29,870 nucleotides of DNA from Cyanobacteria bacterium OH_PDB_112 (GCA_023457295.1 JAEWLZ010000320.1:1-29870); one strand, 5' to 3'; numbered from the stretch's first letter, positions 8,401 to 16,503 are shown. Notes: generated from the sequence alone by a model not told the origin. Program-made: numbers and translations.

Positions 8401-11400
8401 AGCAGTAACAGGGGCAAATGCAGGAACTTATGCTTTCAAAACAGAAGAAGATTATAATAATTTTCAAGCTTATTCAACCAATTCCGGTACTGCAACAAAT
8501 AGTGTTGATAAGTTTTACAGATTAGATGCTGCAAATGACAGATGGTATTTGCAAAATCTCACAATTACGCCTAATGCCCAAACTTACTCTATACAGGTAG
8601 GAGTCGGGGCTTCTATTGATAATATGCCTGTTACTCCAAATGGCACCTTTAATGTTTTATGGAGCAATGCCGGCACAAACTATGCTTTTGCAAGTGTAGA
8701 AGATAGAGATGCTTATGCAAGTAATAATGGTTCAATATCTCTTTTTTATACTGAAAACGCTGATGGTACTTGGCATAGTTGGAATCAGACAGCTTCATTC
8801 AGTCCTCAAGTTATCGCGGGTGTAACCACTGCTGACGATCCTCAAGATATCAATGAGCATTATACTTATTTGACTTCATATGCCGGAGGTACTTATGCTT
8901 TTGCAAGTCAGGAAGATTTGGATAAATTTAACGGCGGGACTCCCATAGGAGAAATCGCAAAATATTACGCAAAAGCCACAGGTGACGTTTCTGCTACACC
9001 ATGGGTTGCATATGAAGTTACAAAATCAGTAAGCGTAACTACTAATTACACAGCGGGAGAAACAGTTTCTAATGTTCAATCCGCACCGATTGACAACTCA
9101 ATATATTCTATAATAAGACCTGTAAATATATGGAGCGGTACTTATACTTTTGCTTTTTCAAGTGAAACAGATTCTTACAATTTCAATGATGGCATAAATT
9201 TGAGAGGAGTTGTAGGCGAATGTTATTATAAAGCAAATAACGGTCCCACAGTTAGTTGGCAGAAATGTTCCGTAGTGCCAAATCCTACGCCATATAATGC
9301 CTTGGCTCCGGTAGATCTAGGGACTCCCAATTATGCTATTCCTGAAGCTTCAGATGGTACTACTTATAATTATATTAGGTCTTATAACGGTGATACTTAT
9401 GCTTTTAAAAATGAAACAGAATATAATAATTACGTAGATAGAACCGCTCCTGTTGAGGTATACTTTAAAGATGTATTAAACGGTACAGACCATACATGGC
9501 AAAAATTGACCACAACTACTACCTGGGTAAACGATTTCGCTACACCTACAGGTATTACCTGTTATCAAATTCCTGATGTTGTTGATTCTGATGGGCAGCT
9601 TTTTTCTTATATCCATAAGCAATTTGTTGGAATGGGATACTATAATTTGTATGCTTTTAAATCAGAAGAAGAGTATCATCGCTGGTCTGATCGTTTCACT
9701 AGCGGTTACGGTACTGATCAGGGTGCAGACCCAATTAATTATTATAGGAAAAGTTTTGACAATACAGATACTTCTACCAGTGATTGGATAGGATTTGCAA
9801 GTACATTCGATGATTCATCACGTCCCGTGGATATTTCATACGGAGGGTTTGCGTCTAGATTGAGTTTGACCCCTACTGATTCAAGTTATAATGTTATAGC
9901 TCAAGCTTGGGGGACGACTACAAGTGCTTTTGCGTCTGAACGTGATAGAGATTTGTGTATTGCAGGAAATCAATATAATGGCTTGGTAGAGTATGATTAT
10001 CAAAGTGATGGCACTTGGAAACAATATACTTATACTATTGATACTACTTACCATGTTAATAATACTGCATCATTTAGTACTTCTGCTGTACCTAATGATC
10101 CATCTTTTAATTATTTGGTTGACAAATCCGGTCAGCTTTATGCGTTTAAAAGTGCATATGAAAATACATTATTTGATACTCAGAATCCTTATAATGGTAT
10201 GGAATACTACACTTATGATGGAGGTGGCACTTGGACTTTATGTACAAATGTTGACATTTATGAGGGCAACATAACTTCTCCTGGAACTACCCAATTTCTT
10301 ACTCCTGCCGATCCTAGTTATCAGTTTTTATTCGGAACTTTGGCTTTTGCAGATGCGGCGGCTATTCAAAGATATATCAGTGGGCCAGTAAACATGGATA
10401 TTTATTATGAACAAACTTCATCGGGTCTTTGGCAAGGATATATTTACAACGAACTTGCGTCGAGTTGGAATACTTATGGGGCTGTTATTGGTAGTTCAGT
10501 TAATCATAACCCGGAATATGCCACAAGATATGATGATGGAACGAATACCTATTATTTTGCAAATGAACAAGACAGAGATGCTTTTATTACTTATCAAACA
10601 TTTGGTGAATTGCGTGCCAATACGAATGATTTTGTTTATTATCAGGTAACAGATTATGGTGCTGAGACTGCAGTACAAGAATATAATTTTGATGTTCGTG
10701 CGCGACATCAGGTTTCTACCGATGATACAACAACTTCATCTGTGCCATATCAAGATCCTGAGTATGGGACAGTATACAATGATGGAACGAATACCTATTA
10801 TTTTGCAAATGAGGCGGATAGAGATTCTTATGTGGATTATGCCGCAGATGGAGTTCTTTCAAGTCCTCAGACTACGAATGATTTTACTTATTATAGATTT
10901 AACGATGCTGCGACTACTCCATCATTTGATAGTTATAATTTCAATGTAGCAAGTTCTACTTCATCCTCCTGGGTAGCTGGTGCTTCTGTTGCTTCAATCC
11001 CTCAATTTGAGGCCGAGTATTCTACAAGATATAATGATGGGACAAATACCTATTATTTTGCGAATGCTATGGATATGGCTGCTTATCAATATTATGTGAC
11101 AAATGGTGATGCTCAAGAAGGGCGGGACAATAATTTTGTATTTTGGCAAGAAGTTTCTGCAATGGGTGGTAATCCCGCAGTTGAAAGAAGAGAATTTAAA
11201 GTAAGTGATTTCGGAGTCAGATACGATGATAATACAACAGGTGTAACAGTTGTCAATTGTAGACCTATGGATACAACATATCAATATCAGGGACAAAATG
11301 GTGCCTGGTATAATAATGAAGCCCTTGCAACTAATTCTACCGGCGGTTATGAAATTGATACTTATTCTACCAACTTTTATCAACCTAGTGGCTTTGGTCC

Positions 11401-14131
11401 CACAGCCGAACTGTATAGGCAAGAAAGATACAGACAATATACTTATGATGTTGTTACCGGTGCAGGTATGATAAAACCTGATGATAATAATTATAATATG
11501 CAGTATAACTATGGCGGAACTTATGCCAGTGGTGCGGGCCTTTATTATTTTAATTCTGATAATGATAGGCAAACTTTTATAAATTATGTTAACGGAAGTA
11601 CCGATGCATTTGATATAAAATATTATTTTATGTCAAATGCTGAAATTGCAACTAACGATAGATTTTTCCAAGCTTATGAACTTAGAAAAAATGCAGACCC
11701 TTTAATTATAAGTTCTGGCGGTGTTGCCAGTTCAAGACCTGATGATTTGCAATATACAGCTTGGACTAATGGTGGGGATCCTTGGAATTTGTCCGGTTCT
11801 ACCAGAGGAGCGGCTTATGATGGATGGTTTATGTTCAAATCCCAAGAAGACAAAAATAAATTTGATGTTTTCAGAATGGGCGGCGATATAGAAGACGGCT
11901 TTAGTTATTATAAATATGATGGTGTTACATGGGATAAATTTGTTATAAGCAAAAGTACAACCACAACTACAAACTATAATCTTAATGTTCCTTTTGGTGG
12001 TGGAAATCACGCAGGTTCACCTAATACTCAGGGCTTTGAAGTTGTTTGGAGAGATTCAGGTAATATAGATTTTGCTTTTGAAACTGAAGCTGACAGAGAT
12101 AATTTCCAAAAATATCATGACCCCGGTACTTATGGTACTTTGAATAGTCAAGTTGATATTACTTATTATCAAAAAACAGGTCTTAACACTTGGCAGCAAT
12201 ACAGATTGGCTAGCGGTAATCCGACTTATACTGTAAATAATACAAATACTAATATCGCCGGTAGGCCTAATAAAGAAGGATATGACTGGGTAAGCGGCAG
12301 TACAGCATTTTTAAATGCTGCTGATATGGCTTTATACAATGGCGGAAGTCCAGTTGGCGCAATAGATATGTTTTACCAATATAATGGCGGTACGCATGAT
12401 TGGGATGCTTATAGATCTGTCGCTAATCCTATAACTTACAATCGTGCTTATAATAATACCGCATCATTTGTTATGGGTAGACCTGATAATGAAGATTTTG
12501 CGACAATATATAACAATGCCGGAGTTTTCTACGCATTTAAAAGTATCGCAGAGAGAGATACTTTCATAAATGATTTGACTGAATCAGCTCTCCCCGGTGT
12601 AAATAAATATGCTCCGATAGATAGATATTACAGATATGATACTGCTACAAACCAATGGCAAGATTGGAAAATAACTGAAACAGTTACTAAAGTCTATGGT
12701 ATAACCGCAAATACTACTCCTTTAGACGGTGATGTGGGCTTGGATTATAGACCAAATGTCACAGACGGATATTCTTATTTATTGACAATAGGAGCAGGTG
12801 TAAACGCTGGGTCTTATGCATTTGAAACTGCCGAAGACAGAACAAGTTTTTCTAATTTTAATGCAGGTTCAGGTACTGTTAATACTATAAATAATTATTA
12901 CAAATTAAATACAAGTTTGACTGCTCCACATCCTGTTTCAGGACAGCCTATTTATGAGTGGGAGAGCCAAAGCCTTGATTATAACAATCAGGTGGGTTAT
13001 TTAATCGGAAATAATGCAGGCACTGTATCAAATAGTTTTTATTCATTCGGCAAAGCAAACGCTAACTATACATCTGATGGAGTAACTATACTTGGCACTG
13101 CTCAAATTCTGGCAAAAGATGCACCGATGACAACTTGGAATAGTACTACTGTTTGGGATTTTACAACATCAAGACCAACTTTGCGTAATCCAAAATATGA
13201 AGGTAGTGACGAAATAGACCCCGATAATTTGGATACATTGTCGGATGAAACCAAATATACTTTTAGAACTTATGATTCTTATGTGACTAATGATATAAGA
13301 CTCAATACAGCATTAACTTCAACAGGTTCATTTACTATTGCAACACCTGCTTCTGCTCCTGTTGGTTATGATGCGGGCAAAAGACCTCTTGTTGCTACAC
13401 TTACTCTTGCAGGACTTGCAGGCAGATATATTTCAGATATTACTGTTGCGGATAATGCTGATCCAAACAGCAGATTTACCGAAGGTAAAGATTTTGTGCT
13501 TTATACAAATGACAACGGCGCAACATGGCAAATGGATTTAATGTCTTCTGCTATTTATGGAAAAACTCTTAATATTTCCTTTGCCGGGGTTTTGACATCA
13601 TCTGTAAATGAAGTTAATTCAGGATTCAATATTTATCTTGGTGATAACAGAAACTTAAACGTTAAAGATATGAGTCTTGATTTGGCAGGAAGACTTAATT
13701 TTAATTTGACAAGACTTGATGGCTCAAGAGGGACTTTGGATGCGCTAGAAGAAACACTTAATTATATGGGAATCAAAAAAGCACAATTAGATGGTGAAGT
13801 TATTGTTGCTCAAAATGCATTATCAAACAAAACTAGCCAAAAAACTACAATGAATACCGCAACAGGAAATATAAGAAATATAGATGAAGCAAAAGCAAAA
13901 GTGGAGCTTGCTAAAAAACAGCTTATGCAAGAAAAAACCGATAAGATTATAGAAAAATTCTATAACTTGCAGTTGACTGCAATGCAAAATCTATTGCGTA
14001 TCAATACAGGCGGAAACGTTTCCAGTATAGGCAATGTATATCAAGGATTGACAGGCGTAAACAGTCTTTATAACCAAAATCTTATCGATTATACTTACAA
14101 AAATATGTACGATTTGTTTAACGAAGGCTAA
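5423..14131 (+). CDS. Giant flagellin-domain surface protein with GLUG repeats and a large aromatic repeat array
   Basis: One uninterrupted 2902-residue frame (ordinary flagellins are roughly 250-600). Residues 1-140 are a recognisable flagellin N-terminal D0/D1 domain (LLKQLETGLKINSAADDPAN, then a coiled-coil, then TTFNGIQVFNN). Residues ~225-570 and ~650-873 hold GLUG repeats (GGLVG, GGLAG, with F.GT..GNG..ISNL at each block start), a beta-solenoid element typical of adhesins. Residues ~880-2518 hold about 20 copies of a 75-85-residue repeat with a [TY]YAFxSxxDRDxF core, followed by YYxxxxGxW. Residues ~2519-2600 are GLUG-like again. Residues ~2746-2902 form a flagellin-like C-terminal helix region ending AMQNLLRI, plus a 40-residue tail. 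There is no Sec signal, so flagellar type III export is likely. The TTG start has AGGAG 8-9 nt upstream. Inference: a filament subunit or hook-associated adhesin exposing a huge surface insert. Confidence 0.85.
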   Translation: MSSLDPLYQGILYNTVNTSQQEINTLLKQLETGLKINSAADDPANIYVSEALNFEALENAATETNAQNGLTYLQVAQKAYSDIITELNKIKTLADKALTGNYDSIQIADFQNQITASINTIKNIETGTTFNGIQVFNNSNSVGLVNEHMFAITSKEDVIVTTATVISDRGKDYSEYLTNDVSRYNKIDINGEIALVNDDGTIISFNSIHIASKAQFLAVVSGMTLGLGLDKNYVLDTDIDLTGYDTSGKALFQGDFTGTFDGNGHTISNLTINNTEVSVDADKSYFVCDSSTNGPGVGLFDTVLGAVSNLNLSNINISVAGNVHRAGALAGIVENGANIANVSVASATISGGTDSKGLGGLVGFVSNATISDSSANATVTGAWDLGGLAGFVAASTIKNSASSGSVTCNQASAQTANYYYAGSHLDRMVGGLAGVILSSTMDSNRSSSTVTNSFNYTGGISGMLGSSSVTNSYATGNVTGAIGTVGGFSGDIRSNSSISNCYAQNSVSGGWGVGGFYGSNGQAGVSVGSISNCFYDSTRYAGGFGPAADAANWTNYAGISTADISSHSATFNTVTLNWDKIDVWNTAGASPTLNNIGTHAPITVNSSNVTTIENAQQLVSALNGTTVGKTFILLDNIDLSSLGVKDKALITGTFQGTLEGNGYAISNLQINSTTNDNIGLFENLGAASRVQNVILSDFVIKGDLWVGSLAGRNTGGVIDNVAVVDTNVKGNGQVGGLVGWNGASGTITNSFVSGQVSGDSLSYAMGGLVGNLDGGTISRTFANVDVSGSVNIGGLVGLAGTSAAASISESYARGSVTGQTSVGGLVGSLTANGTITNTYTLGTVTGEISTAGLVGNNAGNVSNSYSLSKVVDSTAVFDITQFQVVATGEIVQGMDQRPNDDFSITYTATNFAGAGTIFAFNSVEDFDKFRIFDTTGSAPSDIALFYEKSAGNVWNGRKLQSTERYQYTQTVLTDPPLVGVPIDADGIDYSIIRAVTGANAGTYAFKTEEDYNNFQAYSTNSGTATNSVDKFYRLDAANDRWYLQNLTITPNAQTYSIQVGVGASIDNMPVTPNGTFNVLWSNAGTNYAFASVEDRDAYASNNGSISLFYTENADGTWHSWNQTASFSPQVIAGVTTADDPQDINEHYTYLTSYAGGTYAFASQEDLDKFNGGTPIGEIAKYYAKATGDVSATPWVAYEVTKSVSVTTNYTAGETVSNVQSAPIDNSIYSIIRPVNIWSGTYTFAFSSETDSYNFNDGINLRGVVGECYYKANNGPTVSWQKCSVVPNPTPYNALAPVDLGTPNYAIPEASDGTTYNYIRSYNGDTYAFKNETEYNNYVDRTAPVEVYFKDVLNGTDHTWQKLTTTTTWVNDFATPTGITCYQIPDVVDSDGQLFSYIHKQFVGMGYYNLYAFKSEEEYHRWSDRFTSGYGTDQGADPINYYRKSFDNTDTSTSDWIGFASTFDDSSRPVDISYGGFASRLSLTPTDSSYNVIAQAWGTTTSAFASERDRDLCIAGNQYNGLVEYDYQSDGTWKQYTYTIDTTYHVNNTASFSTSAVPNDPSFNYLVDKSGQLYAFKSAYENTLFDTQNPYNGMEYYTYDGGGTWTLCTNVDIYEGNITSPGTTQFLTPADPSYQFLFGTLAFADAAAIQRYISGPVNMDIYYEQTSSGLWQGYIYNELASSWNTYGAVIGSSVNHNPEYATRYDDGTNTYYFANEQDRDAFITYQTFGELRANTNDFVYYQVTDYGAETAVQEYNFDVRARHQVSTDDTTTSSVPYQDPEYGTVYNDGTNTYYFANEADRDSYVDYAADGVLSSPQTTNDFTYYRFNDAATTPSFDSYNFNVASSTSSSWVAGASVASIPQFEAEYSTRYNDGTNTYYFANAMDMAAYQYYVTNGDAQEGRDNNFVFWQEVSAMGGNPAVERREFKVSDFGVRYDDNTTGVTVVNCRPMDTTYQYQGQNGAWYNNEALATNSTGGYEIDTYSTNFYQPSGFGPTAELYRQERYRQYTYDVVTGAGMIKPDDNNYNMQYNYGGTYASGAGLYYFNSDNDRQTFINYVNGSTDAFDIKYYFMSNAEIATNDRFFQAYELRKNADPLIISSGGVASSRPDDLQYTAWTNGGDPWNLSGSTRGAAYDGWFMFKSQEDKNKFDVFRMGGDIEDGFSYYKYDGVTWDKFVISKSTTTTTNYNLNVPFGGGNHAGSPNTQGFEVVWRDSGNIDFAFETEADRDNFQKYHDPGTYGTLNSQVDITYYQKTGLNTWQQYRLASGNPTYTVNNTNTNIAGRPNKEGYDWVSGSTAFLNAADMALYNGGSPVGAIDMFYQYNGGTHDWDAYRSVANPITYNRAYNNTASFVMGRPDNEDFATIYNNAGVFYAFKSIAERDTFINDLTESALPGVNKYAPIDRYYRYDTATNQWQDWKITETVTKVYGITANTTPLDGDVGLDYRPNVTDGYSYLLTIGAGVNAGSYAFETAEDRTSFSNFNAGSGTVNTINNYYKLNTSLTAPHPVSGQPIYEWESQSLDYNNQVGYLIGNNAGTVSNSFYSFGKANANYTSDGVTILGTAQILAKDAPMTTWNSTTVWDFTTSRPTLRNPKYEGSDEIDPDNLDTLSDETKYTFRTYDSYVTNDIRLNTALTSTGSFTIATPASAPVGYDAGKRPLVATLTLAGLAGRYISDITVADNADPNSRFTEGKDFVLYTNDNGATWQMDLMSSAIYGKTLNISFAGVLTSSVNEVNSGFNIYLGDNRNLNVKDMSLDLAGRLNFNLTRLDGSRGTLDALEETLNYMGIKKAQLDGEVIVAQNALSNKTSQKTTMNTATGNIRNIDEAKAKVELAKKQLMQEKTDKIIEKFYNLQLTAMQNLLRINTGGNVSSIGNVYQGLTGVNSLYNQNLIDYTYKNMYDLFNEG
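6100..7130 (+). repeat. GLUG repeat block 1 inside the giant flagellin-like gene
   Basis: Encodes FTGTFDGNGHTISNLTIN, then successive G-G-L-[AV]-G units alternating with S/T/N-rich strands (GLGGLVGFVSN, LGGLAGFVAA, VGGLAGVILS, YTGGISGML). This is the GLUG motif of bacterial surface proteins. Limits are approximate. Confidence 0.75.
7250..8035 (+). repeat. GLUG repeat block 2 inside the giant flagellin-like gene
   Basis: Opens again with FQGTLEGNGYAISNLQIN and continues with VGSLAGRNTG, VGGLVGWNGA, MGGLVGNLDG, IGGLVGLAG, VGGLVGSL and AGLVGNNAG. Each GLUG unit is about 25-35 residues apart. The block repeats the plan of block 1, so it probably arose by internal duplication. Limits are approximate. 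Confidence 0.75.
8150..12980 (+). repeat. Array of about 20 aromatic 75-85-residue repeats, unrecognised
   Basis: Each unit shows a [TLFN]-Y-A-F-x-[ST]-x-x-[DE]-[RLY]-[DN]-x-[FY] core (TYAFASQEDLDKF, TYYFANEQDRDAF, FYAFKSIAERDTF), then a short loop, then [FY]YY-x(4-8)-G-x-W-x-x-[YW], and a Thr/Asn/Pro linker. Many units begin with a Pro-x-[DN] turn (RPNDDF, VPNDPSF). The period is 75-85 residues. Three units around 10.5-11.0 kb are still nearly identical at DNA level. I cannot name the domain. Limits are approximate. Confidence 0.7.
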
Positions 14132-14150
14132 TTCTCACAAAAAATTTTAG

Positions 14151-14159
14151 TGTTAAAAT
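14151..14159 (+). promoter_or_regulatory. Extended -10 box directly before gshB-like start
   Basis: TGTTAAAAT (TGn plus TAAAAT) ends 6 nt before the ATG at 14166, and no Shine-Dalgarno is visible. This predicts a leaderless or nearly leaderless transcript. No good -35 is seen. Confidence 0.3.
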
Positions 14160-14165
14160 CTTTTT

Positions 14166-15128
14166 ATGCGAAAAGTTTTATTTATTATCGACAAAATTGA
14201 GTTTAAATATTTTGAATTTAATGACCTTGTAACCAATTTTTGGCTTATAAAAGAGTTTTTGGATGCAGGTGATAAGGTTTTTATTTCTACTATTGATAAG
14301 TTGCTTGTGCAAGATTCGCAGGCATTTGCGCTTTGCTTTAATTGTTTTGTAAAAGACGGAAATATTTTCTATGAGAAAACTCATTCAAAAAAACTAATTG
14401 AAAACTTTGATATGGTAATGTTTCGTCCTGACCCGCCTGTTGACGAAAACTATATTTTTGCCACGCATGTTTTTGATTTTGTAGATGAATTAAAGGTTGC
14501 TCTTATAAATAATCCTTGTTCTATTCGTAGTTTTAACGAAAAATTTCATATTAATTATTTTCCTGAATTTGTTCCTAAAAATATAATAACCGCGGATACT
14601 CTTGTTATAAAGGAATTTCTTAAAGTCTGTTCAAAAGCAGTTATAAAGCCGTTAAACAGATGTTTTGGCAGTGGCGTTTTTATTTTGGATAAAAATGATA
14701 TGAACCTTAACACGATTATAAAAACCGCAACAAATGACGGAAATACACCGGTTATGGTTCAAGAATTTTTAGAAAGTGCCAAGTTTGGTGATAAAAGAGT
14801 TTTAACTTTAGGTGATGACGTTCTTGAAGAGTGTATTATTAAAGCCCCTTTGGCTAATGATTTCAAATTTTCCCAACATAGCGATAATTATTTAAAAAAA
14901 GCTGTTTTGACTGATTACGAAAGAGAATTTTGCACAATTGTAGCCCAAAAACTTAACTCTATGGGTATTTGTATGGCAGGGCTTGATTTGTTGGAAGAAA
15001 AAATAATAGAGATAAATATTACGAGTCCATGTTATTTTATTCGTGAGATAAATAATTTGTACGGCATAAAGTTTGAAAAGAAAATTATGAATTATTTGCA
15101 AAGTAAATTCCTTTCAAAAGTTGTATAA
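14166..15128 (+). CDS. gshB: ATP-grasp ligase, glutathione synthetase (GshB)-like
   Basis: 320 residues, matching bacterial GshB (about 315). Family landmarks appear in order: MVMFRPDPPVDENYIFATH (substrate-domain motif), INNPCSIRSFNEKFHINYFPEFVP (NxP...NEKL-type segment), VIKPLNRCFGSGVF (ATP-grasp glycine loop), GDKRVL, and near the C-terminus INITSPCYFIREIN, matching the INVTSP-IREI metal/ATP motif. GshB joins gamma-glutamylcysteine and glycine. No gshA is nearby, so glutathione synthesis is not proven; a related dipeptide or peptide ligase role is possible. The gene lies 34 nt after the giant flagellin stop with no ribosome binding site. An extended -10 box immediately precedes it. Confidence 0.75.
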   Translation: MRKVLFIIDKIEFKYFEFNDLVTNFWLIKEFLDAGDKVFISTIDKLLVQDSQAFALCFNCFVKDGNIFYEKTHSKKLIENFDMVMFRPDPPVDENYIFATHVFDFVDELKVALINNPCSIRSFNEKFHINYFPEFVPKNIITADTLVIKEFLKVCSKAVIKPLNRCFGSGVFILDKNDMNLNTIIKTATNDGNTPVMVQEFLESAKFGDKRVLTLGDDVLEECIIKAPLANDFKFSQHSDNYLKKAVLTDYEREFCTIVAQKLNSMGICMAGLDLLEEKIIEINITSPCYFIREINNLYGIKFEKKIMNYLQSKFLSKVV

Positions 15129-15129
15129 C

Positions 15130-15160
15130 TTGACGCAACAACTGTTTTATAAGTTAATAT
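15130..15160 (+). promoter_or_regulatory. Promoter before thiS
   Basis: TTGACG (15130-15135) followed by TAATAT (15155-15160) with a 19-nt spacer, or GTTAAT at 17 nt. It begins just after the gshB-like stop and would drive thiS-mnmA. No TPP riboswitch is seen between it and thiS. Confidence 0.35.
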
Positions 15161-15188
15161 GAGTAAGAAGATTTAAAGGTTTAAAAAT

Positions 15189-15398
15189 ATGAGTAAAATC
15201 AAAATTACTGTTAACGGAAAACAAAAAGAAGTTTTTGCTGATATTACCGTTGATGAATTATTGAAAGAGCTCGAGGTAACAGGTACGATGTTTGTTGTGG
15301 AGCAAAATCTTCAAATTGTAGCCAAAGAAGATTATGCTGCAACGTCTGTAAAAGAGAACGATAATTTTGAATTGGTAGGTTTTTTCGGAGGAGGCTAA
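15189..15398 (+). CDS. thiS: Sulfur carrier protein ThiS
   Basis: 69 residues with the beta-grasp (ubiquitin-like) layout: ITVNGKQKEVFADITVDELL, then a VVEQNLQIVAKEDYAATSVKEND core, ending FELVGFFGGG. The C-terminal Gly-Gly is the site of thiocarboxylation by ThiF/ThiI/IscS-type systems. ThiS donates sulfur to ThiG for the thiazole of thiamine. No other thiamine gene is nearby. It is followed 25 nt later by mnmA, another sulfur-transfer enzyme, so it may serve tRNA thiolation instead. The ribosome binding site is AAAGG, 8-9 nt upstream. A MoaD-type role is less likely given the ThiS-like N-terminus. Confidence 0.88.
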   Translation: MSKIKITVNGKQKEVFADITVDELLKELEVTGTMFVVEQNLQIVAKEDYAATSVKENDNFELVGFFGGG

Positions 15399-15423
15399 CT
15401 CTTTCGGCGAATTAGAGGAAAAA

Positions 15424-16503
15424 ATGAAAATTTTAGTAGGACTTAGCGGTGGTGTGGATTCTTCAGTTGCAGCTCTTTTGTTAAAAGAGCAAGGACATGA
15501 GGTTATCGGTGCTACCATGTCAATTTGGGGTAAGGGAGATTTTTTAGTCGACCCTCAAAATGCGTGTAAAGATGCTTGCTATGGACCTAATGAAAAAGAA
15601 GACATAGAAGCGGCGCGTAAAATTGCCGAAGAAATCGGGATTCCGTATCATGTTTTTGATTGTGTTGAACAGTATGAAAAAATTGTTCTTGAAAATTTTA
15701 AAGAAGAGTATCTCGCAGGACGCACGCCAAATCCTTGTATTCGATGCAACAGCTTGATTAAATTTGATGTCTTACCTTTTGTCGCAAGACAATCAGGGCT
15801 TGAATTTGATAAGTTCGCAACAGGGCATTATGCTCGTATAGATTATGACGATTCATTGCAAAGATATATGATTAAAAAGGGTATAAATTCAAAAAAAGAC
15901 CAGTCTTATTTTATTTATCGCCTGAGACAAGACCAGCTTGAAAACATAATTTTCCCTCTCGGAGATTACACGAAAGAAGAAATTCGTGAAATAGCTAAAA
16001 GCCGTGGGCTTGAGGTTCATGATAAACCTGATAGTCAGGATTTTTATGGTGGGGATTATAATGAACTTTTGGGTGTCGAAGAAAAAGAAGGTAATATTGT
16101 CGACAAAAACGGCAATATTTTGGGCAAACACAAAGGCATTTGGAATTATACCGTAGGACAAAGAAAAGGTATCGGTATAGCCGCACCTAAGCCGCTTTAT
16201 GTTTTGGCATTAGATAAAGAAAAAAATGAAGTCATAGTCGGTGAAGAAGATGATACTTTCAAAAAAGGTCTTATTGCGCAAAATCTTAACTGGGTTTCTA
16301 TTTCTGAATTGAATGAAGAAATAAAGGCAACTGCCAAAATTCGCTCAGCACAAACACCTGTTGAGGTTATAGTTCGTCCTGAAGGTAAAGATATTTATGT
16401 TGAATTTTTGGACTTGCAAAAATCAATCACAATTGGTCAATCAGTTGTAATTTATCAAGACGATGTTCTCTTAGGCGGCGGAGTTATCGAGAAGGTTTTT
16501 TAA
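15424..16503 (+). CDS. mnmA: tRNA-specific 2-thiouridylase MnmA, variant without the second catalytic Cys
   Basis: 359 residues. The PP-loop SGGVDSS (8-14) binds ATP. TPNPCIRCNSLIKF (C105, C108) contains the catalytic Cys region. ATGHYARI and the C-terminal YTVGQRKGIG plus beta-barrel complete the family. MnmA makes the s2U34 of tRNA-Lys/Glu/Gln. In the E. coli-type enzyme a second Cys in SQDxCF receives persulfide sulfur. Here that segment is PDSQDFYGGDY with Tyr at the position, and instead there are CxxC at 105-108 and C48/C52 (NACKDACYG). The frame is intact, so this is not an error-made truncation; it resembles a subfamily that may use an Fe-S cluster. AGAGGAAAA precedes the ATG. Confidence 0.9.
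   Translation: MKILVGLSGGVDSSVAALLLKEQGHEVIGATMSIWGKGDFLVDPQNACKDACYGPNEKEDIEAARKIAEEIGIPYHVFDCVEQYEKIVLENFKEEYLAGRTPNPCIRCNSLIKFDVLPFVARQSGLEFDKFATGHYARIDYDDSLQRYMIKKGINSKKDQSYFIYRLRQDQLENIIFPLGDYTKEEIREIAKSRGLEVHDKPDSQDFYGGDYNELLGVEEKEGNIVDKNGNILGKHKGIWNYTVGQRKGIGIAAPKPLYVLALDKEKNEVIVGEEDDTFKKGLIAQNLNWVSISELNEEIKATAKIRSAQTPVEVIVRPEGKDIYVEFLDLQKSITIGQSVVIYQDDVLLGGGVIEKVF

Noticed and set aside
9993..10949. Plus-strand frames of 80-97 aa in other phases of the repeat array
   Set aside because: Low-complexity Leu/Ile/Met-rich shadows, with no start context; they are by-products of the repeat composition.
10994..11572. Long minus-strand frames (192 aa and others) inside the giant gene
   Set aside because: They are Ile/Cys-rich antisense shadows of Tyr/Asp/Asn-rich codons, without ribosome sites, and the plus frame is clearly coding.
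15129..15188. TPP riboswitch upstream of thiS
   Set aside because: Only 60 nt are available and no thi-box (CUGAGA, GAUCUG-like) core is present.
15424..16503. Frameshift explaining the missing MnmA Cys
   Set aside because: The sequence aligns in frame through SQDFYGGDY to the normal C-terminal barrel, so the substitution is real.
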